Origin: Dryocosmus kuriphilus
Taxonomy: Eukaryota > Arthropoda > Insecta > Hymenoptera > Cynipidae
Length of the DNA: 64,000 bases
Reading direction: 5' to 3'
Assembly (NCBI GenBank): GCA_038277395.1
Contig: CM076193.1
Coordinates: forward strand, 146,185,813-146,249,812
The notes under the pieces: generated by a model
The model's database searches: none
What the model was told of the DNA's origin: nothing
What the model saw: the letters and a program-made list of their open reading frames with translations, nothing else
Shown: positions 1 through 13,300 of the stretch, in pieces
How the letters are laid out: each line of letters begins with the position of its first letter
How positions within the stretch are numbered: the stretch's first letter is position 1
Position numbers and translations under genes: made by a program

Positions 1-1174
1 GCATTCTTAAATTCTCCGATTCAAATCAATTTCCGTTCAATCAATTATTTTTTCCTGGGTATGTGATGTGTGAAGTGATCGCGGATTTTTCATCTTCGAA
101 TGCGAGTGACGAAATATGATGTGTACAAGAAGAATCCGATAAACTCTCGCCTTTCTATATCACAGGTTACCATAACTAAAAAGGTGCGTCTAAGGCTCCT
201 AGCGACAGAAACCTAGACTATACAAGTATACATTACGTTATTTTGTTCCACATCAGTCGAAGTGGAGCGTCCCGAAATTTCAAGACTTGTCCACTTAATG
301 TAAAAAATTTTTTATCAAAAACAAGACCTTCAGAAGGATTCCGAAGTTCTTTTTCTTAATGATTTATCGATAGAGAATACTGAGATACGAATATCTTTCA
401 AGGGGCTGCCACATTCTTGGAAGCCTATTAGCATTTATTAGTTTAAGAAAAGAGATTTTCCAACTGGCACGCTTGCGCAGTTGAACGGATCTCCTTCTTT
501 GCTATTTCTTCAAACCAGATTCCCTAGCGGGTCATGTGAACGGAATGGAGACCGAATTGGGTGTCTTTTTAAAAATGTATACCGCCGGAAAACAAAATTA
601 TTGCATCACCCTTTTACTTTAGGACTGAAGTTTTATGAAGTTTTTTGTCATGTAGCCGAACGGTGACCGAGTGGAAACCGAACGGAGATGCAATTCGGTC
701 TCCATTCCATTCATCCAACCCGTTAGGGTTTACCTGTCTTCAAAACCTGGCAACGTTTCTTCACTGTCCTCTTCTATCGATTCCGGGTCCAGATTGAGGA
801 TTCCTAAGCCCATCAAAAGGAGGAAGCGGTTCCCACTTGCAAGCGACGAAGAGGCGTCTCGAGAGCCTTGGGGGTCGTTTTAAGACAGGAATCCGTTTTA
901 ACACAGGAATCCGCACTCCGAGTATCCCGTTGTAGAAGACCACCCTGAAGAGTTACATGACCAAGAACTTGTTATTGTTCAGTCTGCTCTACGAGTGAGG
1001 TTCACCCACAACCCCCCGATCTTCTAGCTTCTAAGTATCAAGACTCAAGATTCTAGATTCTAAAAGCCTATCGAGACTAATCTCTAAGTTGTAGACGGAA
1101 TGAACTTGAAATCTCCGCGCACTTTTGCAAATGAGAAACTTGATTCGCTAAGTCACTCATTTGTCAGTCTGTTT
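1..1174 (-). other. ovo/svb 3' UTR and downstream flank
   Basis: No reading frame here looks coding. The proximal part must be 3' UTR. An AATAAA on the minus strand at 439-434 is one possible polyadenylation signal, which would give a UTR of about 740 nt; nothing else fixes the transcript end. GGTGACCGAGTGGAAACCGA-like words recur at about 536-690, a weak local duplication. Confidence 0.4.
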
Positions 1175-1345
1175 CTAAGTGCGCACCTGGAGCAACATGT
1201 TGGCGAAATTGCTGTTCGTGAACTTGAAGTGCCGCTTGTCATAGAACTTGAGCAGGGCAGGACTGTAAGGATGTTTTTCCTTCAGGTGAAGATAGTGGAC
1301 CTCTGGCTCCTGCGTCGTGTGTCCGCATTCCTCGCAGACGTAGAC
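1175..1345 (-). CDS. ovo: ovo/svb coding exon 8 (zinc finger 4 and C-terminus)
   Basis: Acceptor CATCTTGCAG|GT. Encodes VYVCEECGHTTQEPEVHYLH and continues through HPYSPALLKFYDKRHFKF to FANMLLQVRT, stopping at TAG (1177-1175). Finger 4 uses Cys813, Cys816, His829 and His834. The protein ends soon after the finger, as in other Ovo proteins. Confidence 0.96.
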   Translation of the reverse strand, partial: VYVCEECGHTTQEPEVHYLHLKEKHPYSPALLKFYDKRHFKFTNSNFANMLLQVRT

Positions 1346-4300
1346 CTGCAAGATGGGGATTTAGAATTTATATATATAAGCAAATTTGGAATCTAATAAG
1401 ATTGTAGAAAATTACCTTTGTGCGGCGTTCTTTGTAAGCGTACTGATGTTGGACACCGTGGACCTTGAGGCAGTGGCTCTCGAGAGAACACCTTTGGGTG
1501 AAGCTCTTCTCGCAGAGGTTGCACTTGTAGGGTCTGACACCCGTATGTGTCCTCGTATGCCTCTTGAGGTCGAAGGTGTCGTTGAATCCTTTACCGCAGA
1601 AGGTGCAAAGGTACCGCTTCACGTCACTGTGGCACTTCATGTGGCGGTTAAGGAGTCTTTGGAGACTGAAGTTCTTGCTGCAGACTCGACAGGTGAACCT
1701 GTTGGGGTCGTCATCCTGAAAAGAAAAGAGAATTAGTTATCCCAATTCTTCCCAATCTTGATAACCTTTCCAATTATCGATCTCATCACATAATCATCTA
1801 ATAGTTACCTTGCCAGGTGCTGGTCGAGGCGCCCTTTCTTCATCACGAGTCGTAGAGGCTGTCCTCTGACCTTCGATCGCCAATGGATTCTTAATACCAT
1901 GACCACCGTTAACGAACTCTACTTGCACATCTCCAGGCAGACCCAACTGTAAAGAAAAAGAGAAGACTTTAGAACGCGGGAGTTATCGCAACATTGGAAT
2001 GCAATACGTCGGGATCAAGCACTGAAGTTGATTGGCACTGCATAGTGTCTTTAAGTGAGACGCTCTCAGAAAGTGATTGCGTCTTATGAAATCCTCTCTA
2101 TTCAAAAATTGAGAAGAGATATATGCTTTTGCCTCTATCAATCCGGTGCTTACCCTCTGATGTAGTACATCAACTCGTTGCGTAACTGGGATCTTCTCAA
2201 CTGAACCAGGTGAACTCACTGTAGCTGCTACACACCCGAGGGACTTGGTGCGTGTTCCATCAAGGCACATGACGGTGATGTACTCGTTGAGGCCGCATCT
2301 AGAGAACAGGATGCTGCTCCTGGACTCGGCAAACTTCCACCAGCACTACTACCGGAATCCAACTCCAAGCCTGCAAATACCAAATCAAGATGCGACTAGA
2401 AACGATATCTTTAAAATACGGAGAAATTGTCTTGAAAAGTCATGCTTACCACTTCCAGTGAAGCTCAATCCAGGACTAAGCAGACCCTGATGATGTTGGT
2501 GAGGCGAGTTCTGCTGTTGGTGTTGTTGTTGAAGCTGTACTTGAATTTGCAACTGTTGCAGTTGTGGTTCGGCCTGGTGTTGGTTTTGGTTAATGTGCAG
2601 CGCCAACTCTGCACGCTCTTTAGGAAGCGGATGATAGCTAGATTCTGCGGTGGGGTAGGATATTCCTGAGATTTTTGGAGATAAGTGTTGAGGTACAGTG
2701 TAGTGTCTGGAAAGGAAGAGATAAAATAAATTCCTTATTCTCTCTAAATTATTTAAAACTAGTTTACTGGTTGAGTCTTCAATATCTTACCTGGAGTTGT
2801 CGAATCCTCTCGTCAGCGACAGGTTGTGTTCAGGAAAGGGGTCGACACTGGGTTCTACAGGACTCGCCATCTGACCATCCTGAACAATGCCACTTCCAGC
2901 GGAGGCAGGCGAGTGCAGCGAATCTTCCAACAGGTCGTTGTTACCTTCTTCAGTTGTTATTTTCGGCAAGAAGAGGTCCGCTGCATCGTTCAGACTCTCT
3001 AGAAAAGCATTATGATCCGGAGGTGAGTTAAAGGTGAAGGTCGCCGTGAACTGCATGGGATCAACGACCGAACCAGTCACCATGTCGACTATCATCCCCG
3101 AATCCGTCATATCGAAAGGTCCATATTGACCCGACAAAATATCGTTTGGTGGTATTTTATAGGCGGATAGGTCTTCTTCTTCCTTGAGGGCGATACCATA
3201 GGAGGCGCAGACATTCTGCAGGAGAGAATATTGTTTTCCTTCTTGCGCACCATATGAATGCTGAGAGTTGACATCGTGTTGACCTGTGTCGCAATCCATG
3301 CCGACTGCTGGTGATGGAGTTAGGTAACCATTCCCTAAAAAAAATAAGATTTCTTGATTAGTACTGGTAAGATTGGAAAATTAATACAAGATTGAAGCCA
3401 AATTGTAAGAGATGTCTAATATATCATTTGAGCTATATAAAAAGTACCATTATATTGATTCGCGAAGTTCGCAAGATTGTTTCCACCTTTGAGGGATTCG
3501 TAGAAAGGAGGTAAAGAACCTGTGGGAGGCGAACTGGGTCCGTAATTTCCACGGCCACCATTGCCTCCTGGATTCATTCCACCGCCACCAGCTCCTCCGC
3601 CAATAGCACCACCGCCTCCGCTTCCACCACCTCCAGAACTGAAGCTGCTTCCAGATCCACCAGTATTTCCTCCATTCGACGAACTACCGCCTGTGGAACC
3701 ACCACCGCCTCCAGCATTGCCTCCCGAATTCGATGTTCTTCCGTGACCAGCCGCTGCATGAATTGCTTGAGGTCCCGATAATCTCATTGCCAGGAGAGGC
3801 CTCGCAATCGAATTACCCGCTGTCCTCGAAATTTTCGCACCCTCTCGAGCCTTCTCCTCATCTTCTTTTCTTTTAGGTACTGCATAGTCTATTGGTTGAT
3901 CCTGTTCAGGTTCTTGGGTACGGGGAACCTCGATCTTTGTTTCCTCTCTCCTGGGATTTTGTGCCTGGGGCGGCACCCTCTGGATGACTGATACCCTCGT
4001 GGGTGGTTCAACGTTGGGTACTTTTGGTGGTGTCGTCGGCCTCGGGAGTTCGATTTTATCCGACTTGGTCAGAAATTTCGGTTCTAGGGATGGGGCGATG
4101 GGCGGACTGCTGTATTCTTTTCGCTCCGCCCTCGTCAAAACATGACCTCTGCTTCCATAAGGTACATCACCACCGAGTATGCTGGAGATAAATCTCCTTG
4201 GAGGTCCATGTGAACTGGAATTCTGGTTCAAATTCGAGGCTGGTGAACCCTGCCAGTGAAGGGGCGTAGGTGGCGAAGAGGCTGGGCTGCTACTTCGAAG

Positions 4301-7300
4301 AGATTCTGGAGTTGTTGCTCGGTCATCATCCAACTTATCTCGATCTGAAAAAGTAAGGAATTTGAAGTTACGTCTCACAATTCGATTATATCTCATTTAT
4401 TAATTTCTTTAGGCTATTGATAGAGACTTCTAGAATATAATCCGTTATTTGCTTTTATATTATTCTAGAGACCTTCTGAATCAACAGAAACCGTTTTCTG
4501 CTCTCACCTCTCGAGACAAGGCCCCATGTAAATTTCGAGGTCGCTCGAACGACACGAGCTTTGGGTTTTGAATCAGAATTAAACCTACATGCTATAGTTT
4601 ACTCGGAAAGAGATCCTTCAAGTCTGTATAAATATCGGATGATTCCACGTGTGGTAACGATAATGACCTTCGCAGATTCTAACCGTTGGTTTGCTTTTAA
4701 CGTCACATACTTATCCCTTTCATTTTGGTCCCCCACCTTGCATAGTTAATCGACACCGTGGACTCGGGACCCCACGGTGAACCACTGGAGACTGCAGGCC
4801 CCCGAAAAGGGAACGAGTACGGAATTTGAAACGTCAGGTCGTTGCACTCGTCGCAGAGTTTGGTATTCGAGACGTGTTCTTTTCTTGGCATTGAGCCTTC
4901 GAATGTAGACTTGTCAAGAGACTATCAGTTCAAAGGTAATCTAGAAATTCTAGCTGTAGAATCCTTGATGAGCTTGCTTGAAAGATCCTCTTAAATGTTT
5001 CATCTTACAATCGATGTTAAAATATTTCATCGTTATATAATTACTCTTGCCGTCGTTTGAGTGTCATTACGTCCCTGCAATTATCGCCACTGTGTTATTA
5101 TAAAGTGTATCATTTTCTTCTTTTTTGAACAGAAAACCCGAGATCGTAACAAAATGCGGACAAGGTTCGTGTTCTTTGCTTCTTTCTCCTAAGAAGCCTT
5201 GTTCTGAGAGAAAATACAAAGTGATTCATGTTTAGTAGATTTCTCAAGAAGAGGATTCTTCTCGGAAGATTAATTCAATAAGAATTTTCAGTTTTTTCAT
5301 TAGTTAGGTTTTTGTATTTTAAATTCAGTTTACTGTCATTCAAACTTTTAGAGGATAGTAGTTTACAGAACTATAGTGCTCATTTGTTAAGCATGTTAGG
5401 AATGTCCTTTCTTATTTCTCTTGCTTACAATTTTGAATCAACATTTAATTTCGAAGTTCGTGAAACACCTCTAAAATTGAAGCACGCTTTAGAGAACTGG
5501 CCCCTCCAGCTCGGCAAAACGAGCACATTCTCTTGACTTTGACTTAGGCATATTCTCGAATGGAGCACGAGGACGCCGCCGACGTCGCCATGCCGGTGGA
5601 GCGGAAACCAAGATACCACCGACACTCAAGGACACGTGTTTTTGCACGCTTTGGGTTTTGCCACCAATCGAAGAAAAGCAGAACCAAGTTAGCATTGATG
5701 AATATCCACAAAAATCTGCTTACATCCAAATAAAGACCTATTTTCGAAAACTGAGGTAATTTTGGAGAGGCAGCAAGAGGTCATCGATTTTTGCACAAGC
5801 AGTTGCGTCAGAGTGGTTGCTACGTCATTTATGAGCCTTCGGTGAGGAAGATCTAAAATGACGGTATGTTCGTTAGGCAGCCCTCAGAGACCGTACAGTT
5901 TATATACCAACTAACTAAATCCTCGAGTGCTCGAGTCTTGTTTGCTATAAATACGAACTCGCCTCGTGACCGGTATACTAAGCTTGTTTCGTGCAAGAAG
6001 GAGAGAGAAAACAAAGAAGGATGTTGCCCTCGACAATAATGAAAGAGGAAGAGAGAAAGAGATTGAACAGTGAAACGGGGAACCGGTACTTCGACAACCC
6101 ACAACAGGACCGTATTTTACATCTGACAAAAACTGGGAGCAACAAAAGACTCGGTTGATCAAATATTCGAAGGTCTGAAGCTAATTAATAATTATACTTT
6201 ACAACTTAGACCTTTAAATCGAACTTTTATTTGTCGGATAACTTCACACCTTTTGGATCCTTGGGTCTTATTAGATGCCTCGTGAGTGGTGAAGGTGAAG
6301 ACAAATCGCAAAGTGTAGTGTTTTCTTGGTCTAATGATTTCACTACAGGATTTGGTTTTATCAAAAATTCAAAGGTCTCTAAGATTATATTTAAACAATA
6401 TAGACATTAGAATCCAACTTTTATTTGTCGTATAAGTTCACACCTTGGGTCTAATTATATGGCTTACGAGTGATGAAGACAAATTTAGTCGGGTAACTTC
6501 ACTTTGACTGATCGAAGAGTCTTTTGATTCTTCTGAGCCTTCGATGTGTTTGGGTAATAAAACGACTTATAGAAGATAAATCGTAAAGAGTCGGACCAAT
6601 TATAGTATTTTAAATAGTCTGACAACTATACTTTTGGGTTTCATTTGGAGTGATTGAAGGATATCTTTCCTATGATCCTGAACCTTTGTTTTGCGGTAAG
6701 TATGAGGACGGTGTATGTGCAAGAGGAAGAGGATATATTCAAGACTCAAGTGGTTTGAACAAGGCAGGAATGCGATGGAACGTGAGAGAAGAAAAATTGA
6801 ATAGAGGGAGTGAGAGAGATAGAGGGAGGCCTTGGTAGAGACTCAAATGCTCGTAGAGAAACAAGTCAAGCAACCAATGAAGCAGAAGGGAACCATACGT
6901 TCGGTGAGTTTAACGAAAGATGCACTTCCCAGCATCCACCTCTATCTCTTTGATACCATTCAGATTCCGTTTTTTATTATCTCACATTTTAGGTCTTACG
7001 ACATTCCATTTTGGCTTTTACAACCTAACATTCTAATTTTTATTACCCTGCATTTTAAAGATGCTAAAATATATTGAACTTCACCTCCTTATTTTGATTT
7101 ATAATAATTATGATTAAATTTGAACTGCTAAAGGCTAGAAGCAAAGAGAGTGGTGAAAAATTACAAGAAATTTCTGATGGAATGTCATTATATTAAAAGC
7201 ATGCATATTTATCTTTAATTAGAATTTTAAAACCGATAATGAAGTCAGCGTTCATTGTGCCCCGGCCCAAGGCCTTATAATGACTAAGAGCCTTATAATA

Positions 7301-10300
7301 GCGATTTACCGTTTCCAAATCGAATTTTTTATATTCATTTCTAGATTATATATTAATGTTAGAATCGTTAATATATTCATATATTTTCGGATCTGGCGGA
7401 TACAGAGATCGATAGGTTTTTGCGCAATATTATTACCGCATATGAATAAAGAACTTCTGGGAAGCAGATATACGAGAAAATGTAAGCACCGGATGCGGGA
7501 TCACATACATCCGGAAATGAGGGGTCTATCGATCTGACTGCAATGGAAACAGAAACGGGACCACAATAGCAAAACAATATTCCCTCTCGAAAATAATAGC
7601 TTTACAATTCCCATGAGAAACGTAAAAATATGCTCTCGCTGGTAACAATGAGTTCCTCAAAACTTATTTGTTTAAACGATTTAAAAATAGAATTATAAGG
7701 TAACGATTCTAGTTATGAGGTGGAATTGGCAACCGAAAATCTGTAGGCTAGTCAGTGATTGAGAAAAATTTAGGTCAATGCCGATGAGACGTCTGCGGCT
7801 CGACACTGTAAATAAGTTTCTATCGACGACATTTGCATAAAATTAATAACCTGTACAAAAGGACGTTCTATCACTCAGAAGGAAAATAGCGTTGCTGAGT
7901 GTTTATTTTAAGGTTTATATAATCACTGCTGACATTGACTGCGAATTGTAATTTGCAGAAATAGACGTACTTTCTAAGAACCTTCTGTAAAGTTGTAGGT
8001 TCTTATTTAAAAAACTGAAAAGAATAAAGTCTTGGAAGAGAAAAATGTATTTAAATTGTTCTTCTCTGAGTGGAATGCAATGCTTTCAGGTGAAAGAGAT
8101 TCGTTACAATCTCAAGAGTCAAAATGGGGAGAAGTCAAACTGTGGTTATCGGCCTTTCGTCCGGGTCCGTCCGATCGAACGAAACTCAGCTCACTCGACC
8201 TACTTCCAAGTAACCACTCCCAGGAATCATTTTTATGTTTTTTTTCCCCGCCTTTCGAGTCGTGAAGCACCGATTCAAATGTTGCACTTGTAAATGGCTT
8301 CAATTTAGAGCTTAGAACTAGAAACGCCATAAAAAATCTCCCTTTTATAAAAGATCTTCTGAAGGACAGGTTCTAATTCACCAAATTTAGACATGCTGTC
8401 GGATGTTCAAAGTCGGAATTTCGTAATATGGTCTCTAACGAATCCTTTTTGCTTTGACTGGTCCAACATTGGACTTTTCGCGTTATGTCAATCTTGAAGA
8501 GATAGGTTGCATAGGCGTCGAGAGAGAAAATCAAGTATTTTTAAACTGTTTTCTAGAATACACGAAGAAGATTAATCTCCTTTGTGTTGCAGTGTAGATT
8601 AGATTTTTTTAAATGGTTATATTTGTCTACGGAGAAAATGACTGGCGGATGTAAAATTGACAACCTTTGTAAGTCGACGCCAATGGTTCTCGGTATATTG
8701 TACAATCATTTCAAAGTGCCTCCTTTCTTTACATCGCTAACATTACATTATATGAGTATTATGTTTCGTCACGAGGGGTCCCACATAGGGTCTTCTTCTT
8801 AAGCACCTGCAGCACTAGAAAACACCATCCGATTCCGTAAAGAAAGGCTCTGCAGGAAGGGTTGCATATTTTATCCAAGGAGGTCTTCCAACAGTAGCTA
8901 TTTATAAAAAAAAGAGCAATCTCAATAAATGTGATAACACATGGGTTACTTTCGATTCTTTAGAAGAATAAGTTATTTCATTCCTTCTGCAAATTTGTTC
9001 AATAATATATACCCGCGTGTTGAATGTATTTTTACAGACTTTCATTAACACGAGAGATATGCAAAGTGATAGCTTTGAATGAGACACCCTGGTGTACCCG
9101 CATGCCCGCAGTTCGCCATATTGTACACTAAGTGTACAGAAAGTTTGATAATATTGCAACTGACGGTTGCTCGAATTAATTTTAAAATTTGTTTGGAAGT
9201 ACTAGAAATAAATTAAAGACTGCAAAATAATAATCAGCAGGATAATTCTTAAGAGCATAGTTTTTCCATTCTTACATAACGCAGAAACATCTTTTCTCAC
9301 CTCATCGGATTTCGTGGAAACATTGTTAGTCAGATAAAATCGAACAAAGAACAATATGAAGGGCATCCATACATAACGTTTAGGTTAGCGCTATTCTAAA
9401 TAGTTGCGTAGCGGTATCGTGCGTGGGTTGGCAGCAAGGTTGACAACGCGTATACCGTATTAGGATGTCGCGTTATGTAAGGATTCCCTTGTGGAACGAT
9501 TGCATCTTTTTTTCCTTTCCACGATTCCGTATTCATTTGCGGATACCTAACGCATTGCCTCACTCACAGACGATCCGCGAAATGACTCTTGCTTCCATGA
9601 GCAAGTCGCATAGAGAAACTCGATTAAGTATAAATGCTCAAAATTAAAAAAAAAAACCTGTCTTAACTAGAATGCAAATTCTGAAAGTTAAGTAAGACCA
9701 AAAAATTACTTTAGTGTGATTTTCATCTTTTACGATACGCCTACTGGAGGATTATTACAGCGGTTGTCTGCGGTCAGAAAAAGACATTTCGCAGGAGAGC
9801 TCCTGCACTTGGCCCTCTTGGTTGGAAGAAATTTCGGTCATGGCCTTCTTGCGCCACATAATAGTCTCGTGGCATTGCTACGGTGTTTTATACACAAGAG
9901 AAATATAAGCATTAAGTACGAGCTTGAAGTCTCGTTACCTGTTATACGGTTACTGTATGGTAACAAAGAAACTGAAATTTTTATGGGAATCGCAGAATGT
10001 GTGGAAATCAATGGCTGGGATATTAATTTAAAGTCACATAATGGATTTAAATTGATTTTATTAGTGTGTTGTTGGTCTTCGTATGTCTGGCTATTTGCGT
10101 TATAGGTACTCAACCAACGAGCGCTGCATTGTAATTCGTCACAATGGCTGCACATCCTGGTATACTGGCCTTTGGCACAGGTGCACGTCACCGCGTGATT
10201 TCCTACGTGTCAACGACAGGTACCTCTATAAGTGCCGACTGGCATGCTACGACACTTCGCTACAAATCTACAATCATCCGACATATTTCCGTCGAACGGT

Positions 10301-13300
10301 TTTTCTTTTTACTACCAGATTGCCCTAATACCGTATCTCATTGAAACAACGAGGAAAACGGACTGACCCATTTCTAGATTATTCTGACTTAGATTTTTTA
10401 GGCATCTTGGAGATATGAGTTGAAGAACAGATGCTGAAGTTGAAGAAGAAGAAGAAGTTAAACAAAGAGAAACAACTAAAAATATAAGTCTAATCGTAAA
10501 GGAACTTTAAACAATCATTGGAGATGTAAGAAAGTTGATCCCAAATCATCATTCAAGCTACAGAAACAGAAGCAGGAACAACTAAGGATCAAACATCAAG
10601 TCGTAAAGAAATGTTAAACAAGAGCTATAAAAAAGCTGACTAATGGTCAAAAACAAAATTATAAAGAAATGTTAAATAAGAGCTATGAAAAGTGATCACA
10701 AATCGCAATAATTCAAGCTACAGAAACAGAAATAGGAACAACTAAGAATCAACAATAAAGTCGTAAAGAAATGTTAAAGAAAAGGTATAAAAAAGTGTAT
10801 TCCAAATTGTAATCATTCAAGTTACAGAAACAGAAACAACTAAGGATCAAAAACTAAAAATCGTAAAGCAAAGTTAAACAAAAGCCATAAAAAAGTTGAC
10901 TCCAAATCGTTAGAAATTACAGAAACAGAAGCAACTAATAGCTACAGAAACTGAAACATTGATAAGAATCTAAGCCAAATCGTAAAGAAATGTTAAACAA
11001 TGACATACATATTAAAATTATTTTTCAAACTATAAATAAAGCATACTTTGCTTACGTATTGTACAAAAGCTAAAAATACCATCCAACAAGATTGATTAGA
11101 ATTCTAAGGCTAGAAAAAGACTCGTTTTGCAAAATGAGCGAAGGAGAATGAACGAGCTATCTTTAGCTTGAGTCTTTCAATTACGGTTTTAACACTTGTC
11201 CTTCTTGTCCACCTTGACGAAACACAACCTTAGAGAAAAGACTTCACAAATCTCTAGCTGCTGCTTACTGTTTCACAATATTCGTACATTCGTACGCGAT
11301 GTCCTGAAGGTTGCCTCAGCCAGATTTTTGAGATATTATATGAGCTTCTTCATGCAACATGTGGGAGCGTTCATAAACCACCTGGACAGATCTTCTTTTG
11401 TTTAAATAAAGACGAAAATAAAATTGAACAAGCTTTGGCAATGACACGATTACGATTAGTTTCACCAGCTGATGCAGAAAACCCCTTTCTTTCATTTCGT
11501 TTCCCACGTTAAAACTACGAAATATAAATAATGAACAGAACGTGATATTCCCATGTCTATAACTTTGCAGCTTTTTCTCTCGTTATTTATTTACCTCCTA
11601 CTGCAGTCACTCGCACTCGATTGCCAAGGTTCGATAGAGAAACCAAGTGAGGGACTGTTTTTTCTTTGTGGTTGTGTGTCCGAGGGTATCTGTATACAGG
11701 CTCTGAGGGGAATCAAGGCATCTGATGGCCTGCCGTATATAGAAGGACCTGTAAGGTGTAAGCTTTAGCGGTACAAGGCAAGGATGGAGAACTGGTCCCT
11801 GTATCCCTACTTCCCCTCTTCTCCTCAACCTCCATCGAGCCATCATCCAACAGATTCAGCTCGATGGTGAAGTAACTCTCGAGATTCTTATTCAAGTGCT
11901 ACCAAAGCGAGGGAGAAAGAGAACTGATTCGAAAGAGAAGGACCTCCTATTCAGAAGATGAAAAGATACCAGATCGAATGAGAACACCTGTTGGGAAGCG
12001 AACTCAGGGCTTTTAACTCAAGATTATCAGTGATATAAAAGCAACTATCAGAAAGACTAATGCAAATAATTAAAAGGTTATATTGAGTTTTTTCTCTAAA
12101 TATTACTTTTTCGAGAGACATAAAAACCAAAACAAAGATATTTTGAGTTTTGACCCTGGGACTCGTTTTTATCGTTACTATAACGGTTCTGTTTCTTTTG
12201 CATTGGACAATAACCTTCGTATATGCGGAAGAATCAATCAACTGACAAGAGAAACCAACAGTGCGCGAAAATCTAATTGATTTGATCCAATACAAATATT
12301 GAGAACGCTTTACCCTGCATTAAAATCTCCACCTTAATTCATAATCATATGCCTATACTTAAAAAATACTCGTTTGCGGATTTTGGTGTTGAATGAGTCA
12401 ATATTTATTCTCATTCTTTATGGTAACATTCTTGAGTAATTTATTTATGAAATCTGAGCATGAAGCCTCTGAATTATTATGATGATGGATAATATGACTA
12501 ACAAGATTAATAGAACGTAAGGTGGATTCCACATGAATATCGTCTAGTAGAGTCATAAGCCTCTATCATGATTAAGATCCCCGAAAGAAGAGAGAAAAAG
12601 GGGGATCTATTCCTAAACCAGTTTTAGGATAAGACTCTGCGGTCCAGTCGCCTACTCACTATACCGTTGCTCAGGATGACTGCTCATCCAGGAAACCCAC
12701 AAGATGGTGGTACACCAGAAAAAGAGGGGGAAAGTTGCGCAAGAATTACGAAATTCTAACAGGACCGGTTTCTAGTTCTTCTAGCCTCTAATGCACATTT
12801 AATTAATTTAAAAGTAACAAAGACTCGACTAGAGCAGAGGGGATGTTGAGATTCATTTGATTTGATTCTTTACTTATATTTTACGACAGTTGGTTTTAAT
12901 TCTTACAAATAAGTAAGCATTCATCAATTTTTATAATAGCTCTATTCCTTCTCTTAAATCTTCATAATTAAAATTGCAAATCCTTACTGACATTTACAAT
13001 TTTTATTCATTATCTTCTCTATTCTAAATCTTGTGAATGAATTTCTACTTCCAGGCAGACAAGACAAGGTTTTAAAGGTCAAGCGCCACATTGCGCAGCT
13101 CTGTGGGAAGGCAATTTTTATTAATCCCTGGAACGCGGAACGGGATTTCAAATATCAAAAGCTAATCTTTTATAATTTGAACCAAAGATAAATTGAAAAC
13201 TTTTTTAAAAAAATGACGAGTATAATCAAGACGTAAGAGGATGTATAGTAGATAGAATCTCTGATTTCAATTTTCATCCACTTGAGATCGTTTTTTATGA

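Noticed and set aside
1100..1736. Plus-strand frames of about 100 codons opposite the zinc fingers
   Set aside because: They are antisense to svb exons 7 and 8, which have exact splice sites and conserved fingers.
3561..3759. Pro-rich and Val/Glu-rich open frames on both strands over svb exon 2
   Set aside because: They are shadows of the Gly/Ser-rich coding stretch of svb (GGN codons read as CCN on the other strand).
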